Positions 42,238-52,271 of a DNA stretch of 64,000 bases are shown here, piece by piece. Below the pieces are notes generated by a model. The model was not told the origin of the DNA. It was given only the letters and a program-made list of their open reading frames with translations, and did not search any database. This DNA is from Halictus rubicundus (taxonomy: Eukaryota; Arthropoda; Insecta; Hymenoptera; Halictidae): assembly GCF_050948215.1 (NCBI RefSeq), contig NW_027488566.1, positions 1 through 64,000 on the forward strand, in the 5' to 3' direction. Positions within the stretch are counted from its first letter, which is position 1; each line of letters starts with the position of its first letter. Position numbers and translations under genes: made by a program.

Positions 42238-43906
42238 TTAAGGGTGATAATTACATATTACGAGCTCCGCAATTTTCATGCAGTGGAAGGGCTTTTTCCC
42301 CTTCCTCCCCATCCAGCTGTATTCCAGAGCAACGTCATTCGTAAATAGCGTGGTAAGGATCCTTTTTACAAAGGAATACATGGTATTACCACCTATTTTA
42401 TACATTTCCGTAACCTAAAATAAAAATTTATTAATAGTACATTCTTTTAATTCAATGAAAACGAAATATCAATTACTTTTAGTTTATTTATAACATCTGT
42501 AAATTTGGCTTACTGCATTTTCAAATTCGTCCCGATTGTTCAGAATTTCTTCCAGCAATGGGACATCCGACGAAGAATTCAAAGGAAATTTTAGGGTATC
42601 GAATTTTCGGAGGAAGGAGATGCTGCTTGGTGTCCCACTTCCTTTGTTCGACAGGGCCTCCTTGATTGAGCGTACCTCCGCTAACAGCTCGGTCAGCAGA
42701 ACCCTTGTTAATTGGTTCTGTTCTATTACCGTCTTAATTTCAACGTCTCGCTTTTTACATCCCTGACAGCATGCATTCCCCGTTTGCTCTAATATTGATT
42801 ATATGTTAGATATTATATTTTTTTAAATGAACTTATTTATTTCTAAAATATTTTTCTTAACTTACCAGTACTGCACTGCTCATCATAATTTACTGGAACC
42901 GCTTCCCCCTGCGATTCCTCAGTAATAAACTGCGAACAAGCGGCTGAAAAGAAAATGTTTTGATTAAAAAGATATACTAATTACAGAAACAGAATGATGT
43001 ATAACTATGAATGTAATACAGGGTGTCCAAGCTAACTTGACCACCTTGAACATCTCGCTTAGTGTTAATAATAGAAGAAATTGTTATAGGACAATATTAA
43101 CCTAACCGAAGGGGCAATACAATGATTTGGAAATAACTTGTTTCAAGGTCATTTTTTCTAGATATCAAGATCATCACTTTTTTTAATGCAACTATATTTT
43201 TTTTTTTATCGCGATGTAATAGTAGGGGTGACGACCTCTTCAATGACATATTATACAATATTGTATATGACCTTCGTGTGATCTTGGGTATGAAAAATCC
43301 AAAAAGCATTATAGGTATTATCAGTGATTAATTTACTACACTAATTGGTTATATTGGACTACTCTATTTCAATAAATGTTCGAAAGGATGACCTGTACAT
43401 AATGTTTTATAGAGCTATGCTTCCTTTTGTATTCATACCAATGTTCCTCTGTTTTTTTAATTCTGGAGGTGGACAAAATGCAACTGCTTCCTCATCAGAG
43501 GAGGTACTATCATCTCTAAATATGTTAGATGGCCTCTTTCTCTTCATTCGCAGTGATTCTGCCTCCGATTGCAGATCACTTGTTTCCTCCGCGTCCCTTG
43601 CTTTCCTTCTGGCCTTCAAGTAGTTATCTAGAAGCATTAAAGGGAAGCGTTACAATCGTTATTATTTAAATTGTACATTTATGGTGTATAATAGTTGTAA
43701 CTTACCGAAAGTGCTATTTTTAAAAATTTTTACTTTATATTTGGACCATAAATTGCTACTGGCCTCCATTTTTTAAGGGCTGTGATTAAACGTGCCCTTT
43801 GGTACGGTGGCCAATAACAATTCTCGCCCTCTAACCACCTGGACGGAACAGCCTCTACGCTGCCATCCTCTATAAATTGTACCACTGTCCACGTTTTCAT
43901 CTCCAT
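42238..43906 (-). pseudogene. DUF4806-type accessory gene of the CMC transposon, five exons, one frameshift
   Basis: The start ATG at 43906 opens MEMKTWTVVQFIEDGSVEAV and then PSRWLEGENCYWPP, the N-terminal module seen in insect DUF4806 proteins. The exon ends at 43706 (GTAAGT). Exon 2 starts at 43627 and encodes DNYLKARRKARDAEETSDLQ. Later exons are near 42965-42868 (FITEESQGEAVPVNYDEQC), 42790-42500 (a coiled coil, then LKFPLNSSSDVPLLEEIL) and 42413-42238 (IGGNTMYSFVKRILTTLF, then VALEYSWMGRKGKKPFH), which is the DUF4806 core. A run of six A at 43767-43772 breaks the frame of exon 1 by one base. The gene is divergent from the transposase. Similar genes occur in related insect transposons, and the function is unknown. 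Confidence 0.75.
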
Positions 43907-44628
43907 TCTGTAGTTGCCTAGAATTGGAAAATACAGTCAAAATTTGTGTAGCATGACTGAATACAGTGAAATCTCGTTGTATAACAGTGCCAACTTTACG
44001 TTTCCAACGAAGAAGCTCGAGAGCCGTTGCGGCCACAACATTGTCCGATTTCGTATTCGTGTAGGTAAAAATAACGGCGGTACATACAACGAGATTTCAC
44101 TGTATTGTAGTTCACAGGATTATATAAAAAAAATATATATAGCGAAAAAGCGTAAGAGAAAACACTAATGGTAACAAATAATAGCAATAAAAATACTTAC
44201 TTGTCTATGTGGATCTCGGGTGAAATAAATGAGACTAAATGAGGCTCGTTGATATGTATGGTTCGTTATTTGTACGGATCGTCGACCGTCCTGTTCCAGC
44301 GTACGCGAGCGAATGTTCGTCGTTTGCATTCGTTTGTCCGAACTTTTGTCTCGCCATTCGATTATTTTACAAACGACGATCGACCTCGGAACCGATCTTC
44401 GCGTGTTTCGTTTCCCGAGGATGGTCGCCGCCGCGCATACTATGTATCTGGTGGTTCGTCGGTGTGCTCGTTGCACAGGCCGCCACATCGAATTACTCAG
44501 CAAAGGTATAACAAGAGGTATAACACTCTTGCAATAAAATCTTATATTCTCAACAGCAGTGTTGGAGGAATTTGTTATTTCCATTTCAGGTAAGTTTTTA
44601 CTTTATATTTATTATTACTCATTTAAAC
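43907..44628. promoter_or_regulatory. Shared upstream region between the DUF4806 gene and the transposase
   Basis: About 720 bp separate the two divergent starts. It holds likely untranslated exons (splice acceptors TTCTAG before 43919 on the minus strand, donor GTAAGT at 44590 on the plus strand). The segment ATACAGTGAAATCTCGTTGTA at 43960-43981 recurs inverted at 44083-44103, giving a small inverted pair. Promoter function is inferred from position. Confidence 0.45.
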
Positions 44629-46611
44629 ATGACTGGCAAACGGAAAATGGAAAAATATTATATGCGTGCTAAAAGATCTTCGCGTCTATCGAACGATGCT
44701 ACTCATCAAGAAGCTTCTGCTCCATCGGGCATAATTATGCCCGATGATACATTATACGCGACATCCCTAAGTATACATGAAAACAATGTACTTATTTATT
44801 CGGATTCGTCGACAGAGAATGAAACTCCAAATTTCACCGACTCAATGCGCAGTTTAGCAACAGACAGTAGTAATACAAATGTTCATGTTCTTTTAGCAGA
44901 CTGGGCTATAAAACATAATATTCCACACGTCGCGATTAACGGTTTACTGGCAATACTAAAGAAGCCCATTCCAAGTAACTTGCCAACGGATGGCAGAACT
45001 CTTTTACAAACATGTAAAAATAATATTATTACTAAACAAATTGAGCCAGGGCATTATTACCATTTTGGTATAAAGAATGCCATATTAAATCTTTGTAAAT
45101 ATATAGACATTTCTTGTTTTAAAAATAATAAAATCCCTATTAACGTTTGTGTTGACGGTCTTCCTTTGTCAAAAAGTTCTAGTAGTCAAGTTTATCCCAT
45201 TCTCTGTTGCCTCGCAGAGTATAAAAATGTAGAAATGGTTGGAATTTATCATGGCTATCAAAAGCCAGCAGACGTCAACAGTTTTTTATTCGATTTCGTT
45301 GAGGAGGCAATAATACTTGTAAATAGTGGATTTATAATTAACGAACATTTGTATCATTTGCACGTAAAATCTTTTATTTGTGATGCTCCTGCAAAATCTT
45401 TTATTAAATGCGTAAAAGGTCATGCGGGATATCATTCTTGTACCAAATGTCACATAGAAGGAGATTTTATCGAGAGCAGGGTATGTTTTACAGATTTGAA
45501 TAGTATTAGATGTAGAACTAATCTTGAATTTAGATCAAAAGTTGATGATGACCATCATACCGGAACAAGTATTTTGCAAAGAATTCCAAATATTGATATG
45601 ATCGATTCTTTTCCCTTAGATTATATGCACCTAATTTGTTTAGGTGTAATGAAAAAATTACTTTTAAATTTATGGTGCTGTGGCAAACCATCCACGAAAA
45701 TTTCAAATTCACAATTTTCTAGTATATCAAATTCATTAGTTTCTTTAACAAAATGTATTCCGTTGGAATTCAATAGAAAACCACGAAGTTTAAATGAACT
45801 GAAACGATGGAAAGCAACTGAATTTAAACAATTTCTTCTTTATACCGGACCAGCAGTTTTGTTAAACAATTTAAGGAAAGACAAATATTTAAATTTTCTT
45901 TCGTTGCATCTAGCAATAACAATTTTATCTAATTCAAAACATTTTGGCATTATTGAGTATGCTTCGAAATTATTACATTATTTCGTAAAAACATTTAAAA
46001 TGTTGTATGGGGCCCAGAATATGTCTCATAATGTGCACAATCTCCTGCACATTACGGAGGATGTAAAAAATCATGGGCCTCTTGAAAATTTCAGTGCATT
46101 TCATTTTGAAAATTTTTTACAATCAATTTTAAAATCCATCCGTAAAAACGATAAAATATTGGAGCAAATAGTTAAGAGGCATAAAGAGAAGTGCAATGTT
46201 TTTAATGAAGACAAGGATCATTGTACAAAATTTCCAATTTTTAAAAATGAACATCTCATAGGGCCATTAATATCGAATATAATTGCTACAAAACAATTCA
46301 AGCGCGTTGATTTCCAGCATTTCAGTTTAAAAACTAGTAGTCCAGATAATTGTTGTTCTCTTAGGAATGGTCATATCATTATTGTAGAAAATGTAATATT
46401 TTCGGAAGACCTCTGCAAAATAGTTGGTAGACAATTTTCAAATTTAAAAGATTTTTATGAGAGTCCCTGCAAATCATCTAATTTTGGAATTTTCTTAGTA
46501 GAATCTCCTTGTTTTGGACCTTTGGAAATTTTCAATATTACGGATGTTTTCCAAAAATATGTGAAATTAGAATTTCAAACCAAGATTATCCTTTTCCCAT
46601 TGCTACATTAA
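44629..46611 (+). CDS. CMC (EnSpm/tnp2-type) DDE transposase
   Basis: The ATG at 44629 follows a splice donor GTAAGT at 44590, so the leader is probably spliced. The product is 660 residues with no break. Family motifs are NVCVDGLPLSKSSSSQVYPI (first Asp), GIYHGYQKPADVNSF, ICDAPAKSFIKCVKGHAGYH with SCTKCHIEGDF (second Asp plus a Cys/His cluster), and FPLDYMHLICLGVMKKLLLN. HNVHNLLHITEDVKNHGPLE follows in the C-terminal half. This order is that of tnp2-like transposases of the EnSpm/CMC superfamily. The codon use is AT-rich, unlike the GC-rich retroelements around it. Intact ends and an open frame suggest the element could move. Confidence 0.88.
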   Translation: MTGKRKMEKYYMRAKRSSRLSNDATHQEASAPSGIIMPDDTLYATSLSIHENNVLIYSDSSTENETPNFTDSMRSLATDSSNTNVHVLLADWAIKHNIPHVAINGLLAILKKPIPSNLPTDGRTLLQTCKNNIITKQIEPGHYYHFGIKNAILNLCKYIDISCFKNNKIPINVCVDGLPLSKSSSSQVYPILCCLAEYKNVEMVGIYHGYQKPADVNSFLFDFVEEAIILVNSGFIINEHLYHLHVKSFICDAPAKSFIKCVKGHAGYHSCTKCHIEGDFIESRVCFTDLNSIRCRTNLEFRSKVDDDHHTGTSILQRIPNIDMIDSFPLDYMHLICLGVMKKLLLNLWCCGKPSTKISNSQFSSISNSLVSLTKCIPLEFNRKPRSLNELKRWKATEFKQFLLYTGPAVLLNNLRKDKYLNFLSLHLAITILSNSKHFGIIEYASKLLHYFVKTFKMLYGAQNMSHNVHNLLHITEDVKNHGPLENFSAFHFENFLQSILKSIRKNDKILEQIVKRHKEKCNVFNEDKDHCTKFPIFKNEHLIGPLISNIIATKQFKRVDFQHFSLKTSSPDNCCSLRNGHIIIVENVIFSEDLCKIVGRQFSNLKDFYESPCKSSNFGIFLVESPCFGPLEIFNITDVFQKYVKLEFQTKIILFPLLH

Positions 46612-47457
46612 TTGTTCCTCATAAATAAGTACGTATGTTCGGATATTTTTCTTTTATATTGTAGTATCTAGTTTCAGCACTTTTAGCACGTATGCATATA
46701 CATACGTAATAATTATGGCAAGCATTGCATGAAAGGATGCACCTTACCGATTTTGATAAAATTTATATAAGTATGTTGTAAAACTCAATATTTTGAACAA
46801 TTTTTGTGTTCTATATGTACACATATGTTACCGCTGCTCGGCATTATTTTTCAAGGTATTTGTGAAAAACTTTTGCTGCTACTGCAATTCATTAATGAAT
46901 CCGTTTCATGAATTGCCTGCTAGCCGCCGCACGGAGCAAGGGACAAGCGGTAATCGTTTTACGACTTTCTGGGTTTTTCCAGCGATGTCGTCGCTGCCTA
47001 GGATTTCTTACAGTAGTAGCAAATAAAGTTTTTCGCAAATATCTCTAGAACTGACTATATCACATTTAAAAATCATGGAAATCGGTGAAGTGTAACTTTC
47101 TGTACATACGCTTACTATAATTACATCTGTCCTAGCCAACTGTAACATTATTGCTGTTGTGTTATATAAAAAGCCAGTCAAATTGTGGGATTATAGGGCT
47201 ACTGGCGAACTACCCATGTTAAAAAAAAAAACAGTAACGTGCCAGCGGGTAACACCTCATTTGGGTGGTATGGAAGTTTACCCATTTTATTATAAATTAT
47301 TATAAATAACTGTTTGAAACTATTATTTATCGATTTTGTTTAAAACAGTTATGAAGAATCGAAATAATACATATTATTAAAATTTGTTAAGTTCCGTTTC
47401 ACAACATTTTTTGTTTGGGCTTGTAACGCAAATTTGAAAAATGTAATTTGTAGAATC
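46612..47457. other. AT-rich spacer downstream of the CMC transposase
   Basis: No gene is recognised. A short GC-richer patch lies at 46910-46990. Nothing else can be supported. Confidence 0.5.
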
Positions 47458-47768
47458 ATGTCGGTTTCGGATTCGGTGTTGCTTTCGGCACCGGCGTTGA
47501 AATTACTAAACGAGTTAGGTATGCAAATAAAAAATTGTATGTTAACATACAAAGTATTATTGTGCTAATTGTTTAATTATTTTCTATCAATAATTAACCA
47601 TGATTATTGTTTTCAGGTACATGCAGCGACAGGACTAGTATCGACGTCAAACAAAACGAGACAGATGCATACCTCATGATCCGAGGTACCGATCTATTCG
47701 GCGGCGTCAGAAGGAAAGGCGGAAAAAGGAGCGGATTTGTGATATATAATGTATATTTTTATTATTAA
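47458..47768 (+). CDS. Candidate small two-exon gene in the CMC transposon
   Basis: An ATG at 47458 opens MSVSDSVLLSAPALKLLNEL. A donor GTATGC follows at 47519, and the acceptor TTTTCAG ends at 47616. The phases fit (G joined to GT), and exon 2 runs to a TAA at 47766-47768. The product would be 70 residues, ending with a basic Gly-rich stretch (GGVRRKGGKRSG). I recognise no family. The consistent splice phases and codon-like composition in AT-rich DNA are the only support, so confidence is low. Confidence 0.35.
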
Positions 47769-48570
47769 ACAATATTTATTGCTAAATTCTATTGCGAATA
47801 TATATGTAATGTATTCTATAATAGTACTCAATTAACAATTTAGTTATTTAATTTTCCTAAATAAATAAACGTCTATTCGGTGGGTGGAAAACTGCGTTAT
47901 ATTGCGTTGCGTATGTACAGTTTGTAAAGCTTTTCTCTAGTAGTTTACAATGATTGCATCGTTTGAGTGAGGTCTGTTGTTAATAATAATATAACATATA
48001 TAAACATGATTCCAAACGAAGGAACCTTAGATAAGAGCGTTGCGATGACTGTGATCTGTCAATTCAGTTTAAATACTTGTGAAAGCATGATGGACACGAA
48101 CAGAACTGAATGAAGTGTAGAAATGCGTTCGCAAATAATTACAGTAGAGATATTCTATAACGAATATTGCAGAGAAGGTAGGAGATTCAAAATCTTGTGA
48201 GCTACAGTGTTAAAAAATAGTTATAAGAATTAAGGAAGTGTCCACATAATTTTGACAGGCAGTGCGTATATATATATATATATATACATATACATAATCA
48301 CAAATTGTTATAAATAAATACATATATTAGTTTTATACGTATATAATACGATTGTATTGTACCTAATGTACCCATTATATATAATAATCATCCATGTGTT
48401 TATAATAAATGATATTTTGAAAATTAATTTTTTTGTCATTCCTAGAAATAGTAAAATTAAAAACCAGTATTTTAGTCACTGTAAAGTAAACTGGTCCTTA
48501 TCACAATATATATCTCGAACAAATTCCATTTATTTAGTCTCGAAAAAGATCTTTAAGGATGTCTGAAATG
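47769..48570. other. AT-rich spacer before the right end of the CMC transposon
   Basis: No gene is seen. A short TA repeat occurs at 48266-48290. Confidence 0.5.
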
Positions 48571-48571
48571 A

Positions 48572-48865
48572 AACGTCTCGGGAAAGACGTCTTAAAGACG
48601 TCTTATTTCGGACGTAAAAACGACGTCTCGGGAAAGACGTCTTTAAGACGTCTTATTTCGGACGTAAAAACGACGTCTCGGGAAAGACGTCTTTAAGACG
48701 TCTTATTTCGGACGTAAAAACGACGTCTCGTAAAAGACGTCTTTAAGACGTCTTATTTCGGACGTAAAAACGACGTCTCGGGAAAGACGTCTTAAAGACG
48801 TCTTTTTAGGACGTAAGACGTTCAGACCAAAAATGGACGTAAAACAGACGTCTTTAAGACGTCGC
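48572..48865. repeat. Right subterminal array of the CMC transposon, exact 50-bp period
   Basis: The unit GACGTCTCGGGAAAGACGTC plus TTTAAGACGTCTTATTTCGG plus ACGTAAAAAC is repeated with a 50-bp period (starts at 48572 approximately, 48622, 48672, 48722, 48772). Each unit contains the palindrome AGACGTCTTTAAGACGTCT found singly at the left end. Confidence 0.9.
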
Positions 48866-48879
48866 GTGCTATCTGGGAC

Positions 48880-49478
48880 GTTCCCAGAGAACGAGCTTCC
48901 CGTCACCAACGTCGTGGCTCGTACAGGACGAGCTCCAGACGCGGCTGCGATCCGACGAGGACTGTCACGAATGTGACGAGACGCCTGGTCGCGGACCGGT
49001 GAGCGAATTTCGCAGGATCGGCGGAAAGGAATCGGGAAGGGGGGAGAGAGCTGGAGCGCGCGACGAGCAGTAGCGCCCGGAGACACTGCTCCCGTCCGTC
49101 TGCTCACTCGAGACTTCCTCGCGGTACTGGTGTCGCACGCACACGGAAGAAGCCGTAGTACGTGTCCCACCTAGCACCAGCGTGCTCGCACACACACACG
49201 GAAGAAGCCGTAGTATGCGTGTTCACACGCGGCTGCGAGTGGTCAGGAGCTCGGGATGGTTCCCGCTGAGCAGCTCCCAGCCAACTCCGAACTAACCGCG
49301 GTTTGCTCCGATATTTATGGAGAAAGCGCGGACTACGAGGAGCGCGCCGTCTCGCGAAATGTTCGCGAAGCGGCGGCGTGCTCCGATTGGTTCGCGCTCG
49401 GGACGGTTGCGGATTGGCTCGCACTTGGGTCCGTTGTGCGAGCTCGCGACGGAACGCGGATTTCGCCGTTTCGTCGCA
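48880..49478 (-). repeat. Right LTR (5' LTR) of the gypsy element, part 2
   Basis: This continues the LTR from 33790 after the CMC insertion and matches 26733-27336. It ends CGTCGCA, followed by the target duplication AAGT. Confidence 0.9.
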
Positions 49479-49496
49479 AAGTTTCTTGTTGTATAT

Positions 49497-49740
49497 AGTT
49501 TTCTGTAAATAGTCTAGTCTAGTACGTAAATAGTTGTGTTTTTTTGTAAATAGTGTAGTCTAGTCTGTAAGTAGTAGTGTGTTTTTGTAAATAGTGTAGT
49601 CTAGTCTGTAAATAGTTGTGTTTTTTTATAAATAGTGTAATCTAGTCTGTAAATAGTTGTGTTTTTTTATAAATAGTGTAGTCTAGTCTGTAAATAGTTG
49701 TGTTTTTTTGTAAATAGTCTAGTCTTTTGTAAATAGTAAA
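49497..49740. repeat. Minisatellite of about 46 bp
   Basis: Five to six copies of a unit such as TGTAAATAGTGTAGTCTAGT plus CTGTAAATAGTTGTGTTTTT. It is probably part of the 3' side of the target that the gypsy element entered. Confidence 0.85.
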
Positions 49741-50096
49741 CATATGTGAATGTTAATAATAATGTGTGTACATAATGTACAGATTATTTATTATGTTTGC
49801 AATTAAATAAAATTTCAAATATTTAATTAGATATTTCATTATATATGCAAATGGTCACGATTTCCTATACCCTATACTTCCATGCTAATCCGTTTCATTA
49901 ACACTATTCCTACCGCAACCGGTCAAATGATCGTTTTTAAAATTTCGATTAGAATTTCCTATGTACAACGTAATTGAATCGCCTTTGAACTTCACGACTT
50001 TTCCTAAAATATGTGTATAATACATTTTTCAATATTTAATTCTTTTTTTATTGTTTATTTTCTAAGAAAAATTTGTAGTCTGTCTAGCCTACCACG

Positions 50097-50114
50097 ACCG
50101 GTCATTTGACCGGT
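50097..50114. repeat. Palindrome ACCGGTCATTTGACCGGT inside the piggyBac-type element
   Basis: Eight-bp arms around a TT centre. The same core with nine-bp arms is at 50659-50678. It could be a binding site used by the transposase (inference). Confidence 0.7.
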
Positions 50115-50407
50115 AGAACGATTTATATCTTTTTGTAATAGTATTCTTTCAAAGACTCAATTCCGAAACTATAAAGTCGTTACAAACGAAACGTAATGCA
50201 GTTGTGGCATGATTTTAGCCGAAAAGTGCCTTCCAGGGACTGCTTTACGGCCCTTCAAAGTGTTTACAGTTCTCGCTCGCCTATCGGCCTCGCGGTGTTT
50301 ATTTGCCTGATTGGTATCCGAAGCGGTCCAGAACCTCGGATTTTCTTACACCGTCTTATCTACTATGACTGTAAAATAAATAAAATCATAGCCGAAGGAG
50401 ATGCCTA

Positions 50408-50548
50408 GACGTCTTCGAAACTGCTGTAGACGGAACTGTTTGGCAAGAAGTAAAAGAAGGGTCTAATCCTGGAAGAGCACCTATTCATAATATTTTTAGG
50501 GGAACATCAGGCCAAACAGGGTATAGTAAACGAAATATTATGCGGTGA
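50408..50548 (+). pseudogene. piggyBac transposase N-terminal fragment
   Basis: Forty-six codons encode FETAVDGTVWQEVKEGSNPG followed by RAPIHNIFRGTSGQTGYSKR and then a TGA. This is the conserved N-terminal segment of piggyBac-type transposases. The catalytic Asp-rich core is absent. Confidence 0.7.
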
Positions 50549-50933
50549 AAACGAATAAAATATACATTATATACTCCTAAATAAAAGAAACTATATTTTT
50601 ATACTGTCAAATTGGCTATTATCTTCATTCTATATTAAAAAATATAAGTTGTGCTAAAGACCGGTCATTTGACCGGTCGCGGTAGGAATAGGTATACGTG
50701 AAGTGTCGGTAGGAATAGTGCGAATAGGAATAGGTGGGAATAGGCACACCGCGTATATGAAAGTCACAGTGGGGAGTGGATGGTGGAGTGGGAGTTGTGA
50801 GGTTCGCAGCGCCTTCCGCGGCAAGTCGAGCTGCGCGAAACGGTACGGTTCTCTCGTGGTGCAGAGTGTGCGTATCATTACAATTAATATTATACTCAAT
50901 TTATATTAATTAGAGATTTTGTATATCAGATTT

Positions 50934-52266
50934 TGTTACGGATTGGGACGGAAAATATACTCTGCTGTGCGGGACGAGCACTTTATTCTACCGTCGAACG
51001 GTCGTCACTTACACTGAGTAATTTTACAAAAGAATATGTACAATGTGAAGCCCACAGGTTGGACTTCAGGTTATAATAAATGTATGAAACCGAGAGAATT
51101 GCAGAATTATTGTCAGCTGAGCGGCTGAGAATCCAGATACCGAATCGCTGTAGCTAGACCGGTCCCACGACGCGCGACGTCTTAGCTACTTACTAACGAT
51201 TTTAAGAGAGGAACTATTTCGCGATGTTAACGGTTTGAGATGAACTAACGATCTGGTCGTCGGCGAGCCGCGAGCGGTTTCCTATCACCGCCGGAACGAT
51301 GACTTGCCGAATTTGAACCCGGGCCAATAGAATTTCTATTATCGCGTCGATAATCAATCCGGCGGCGACAGCCTATGACACTGTAGCGTGGCCAGTTGAC
51401 CACGCGAACATAGCTAGATATATATATAGCATCGATTAATGGCGCGGAGAGGCAAATTTAAATATAAGATGTAATCGCGTATTTCATACATACGTATTTT
51501 ATTTGTTTAGAGTAGGTAAAGAAAGACCGGGAGAGTTCCATAGAGATCCTTGACGAAATTCGAGTCGGCGAGACTAATTGCGGAATTTAGAGGAAGTCAC
51601 GCAGCCTCTTAGAGTAGCTTCTCCAATTCTACATAAATTAGGGATAGTCGAAGTCCGGAATCAGTTAAGGACAAGAGGTCATAAATTCTGAGTCAAGGAC
51701 CTCTTGGAACTCCCTCGGACCTCTCTCTTGTTCGGTCCCACATGGCCCCACGTCCCTTGTTTTGGCGGGGCTTCACCCTCATGCGTACCCCACTCCCGTG
51801 CGTGCGCTATTAAGATCCATCCACTACCAATCACCATCAAGCAGCAACCGGAAGACGAGTGATCCGACGAATCAACGCCTAGCCAGAAGATCCCAATTTT
51901 CCTATTGGCTAAGGAAGCGAGACGAGAAGGGAGAAGCTAGAAAAAGGATTCGAAGCTCCAGGATGACACAGAACTCATTGTAGAACTGAGGGAGTTACAT
52001 CTTCTAATAAAATCTACAACAGTTTTTTCGCCTTTAACTCTGTGTACAAAGTTTATTTCTTAACTTCCACGAGCAGAGCGCTTCAGTGCTCCACGGGCAC
52101 TCGAACCCACAACCAAAATCCCTATTCCACCACACTGCGACGCAACAGCACGACTCGCCGTCGATCGACCGTCGATCTCGCGGCGACACGAGCACCCGCC
52201 AATAGTGGGGCGGCGCGGTGGATCTCGCGTGCGAGATCTGTCGTCACGCTCAGCCAATCCCAAACA
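50934..52266 (-). mobile_element. Solo Pao LTR interrupted by another solo LTR
   Basis: Sequence 50934-51381 plus 52148-52266 together makes a Pao LTR like 9938-10500. The outer flanks carry the 5-bp repeat GATTT (50929-50933 and 52267-52271). No internal Pao sequence remains, so recombination between LTRs is inferred. Confidence 0.9.
51382..52147. mobile_element. Solo LTR of an unassigned LTR retrotransposon
   Basis: The 766-bp block begins TGTAGCGTGGCCAGTTGACC and ends GCGACGCAACA, with TG...CA ends. An AATAAA signal lies at 52006-52011. It sits in the Pao LTR with 4-bp flanks ACAC and GCAC, a target duplication with one change relative to the uninterrupted LTR (CTATGGCACGAC). The owner element is not in the window. 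Confidence 0.75.
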
Positions 52267-52271
52267 GATTT

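Larger units (their letters stand above)
33791..48877 (+). mobile_element. EnSpm/CMC-type DNA transposon, 15.1 kb, with nested insertions
   Basis: The ends are perfect 12-bp inverted repeats, CCCAGATAGCAC at 33791-33802 and GTGCTATCTGGG at 48866-48877. The empty site is known from the other gypsy LTR (CACCCGGACGTTCCC), so the target duplication is AC (2 bp), or up to GGAC if the TIR is shorter. It carries a tnp2-type transposase, a divergent DUF4806 gene, GACGTC-rich subterminal arrays at both ends, a long hexamer array and a full Pao element. Without the Pao insertion it is about 8.4 kb. CMC membership is inferred from the transposase motifs. The Mirage and CACTA groups use 2-3 bp duplications. 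Confidence 0.88.
25744..49478 (-). mobile_element. Ty3/gypsy (Osvaldo-like) LTR retrotransposon, split by a DNA transposon
   Basis: LTRs lie at 25744-27336 and, in two parts, at 32794-33790 and 48880-49478. The 4-bp AAGT occurs on both outer sides (25740-25743 and 49479-49482), a target duplication. On the minus strand the order is LTR, primer-binding site, gag, pol, a possible third frame, polypurine tract, LTR. Without the inserted transposon it is about 8.65 kb. The Lys-type primer site and long LTRs suggest the Osvaldo group, but that placement is tentative. Confidence 0.9.
49902..50719 (+). mobile_element. piggyBac-type element remnant
   Basis: The left end follows TTAA (49898-49901) and begins CACTATTCCTACCGCAACCGG. 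The inverted partner is at 50665-50691, and a second copy of the outermost bases (CGGTAGGAATAGTG) is at 50706-50719. The arms CTATTCCTACCGC...GGTCAAATGA match in 26 of 27 bases. The right flank reads CGAA, so the TTAA duplication may be mutated. It keeps only a short piece of transposase. Confidence 0.7.

Noticed and set aside
48572..48865. CRISPR-like array (50-bp period)
   Set aside because: The whole unit is repeated with no variable spacers, and it sits inside the end of a eukaryotic DNA transposon.
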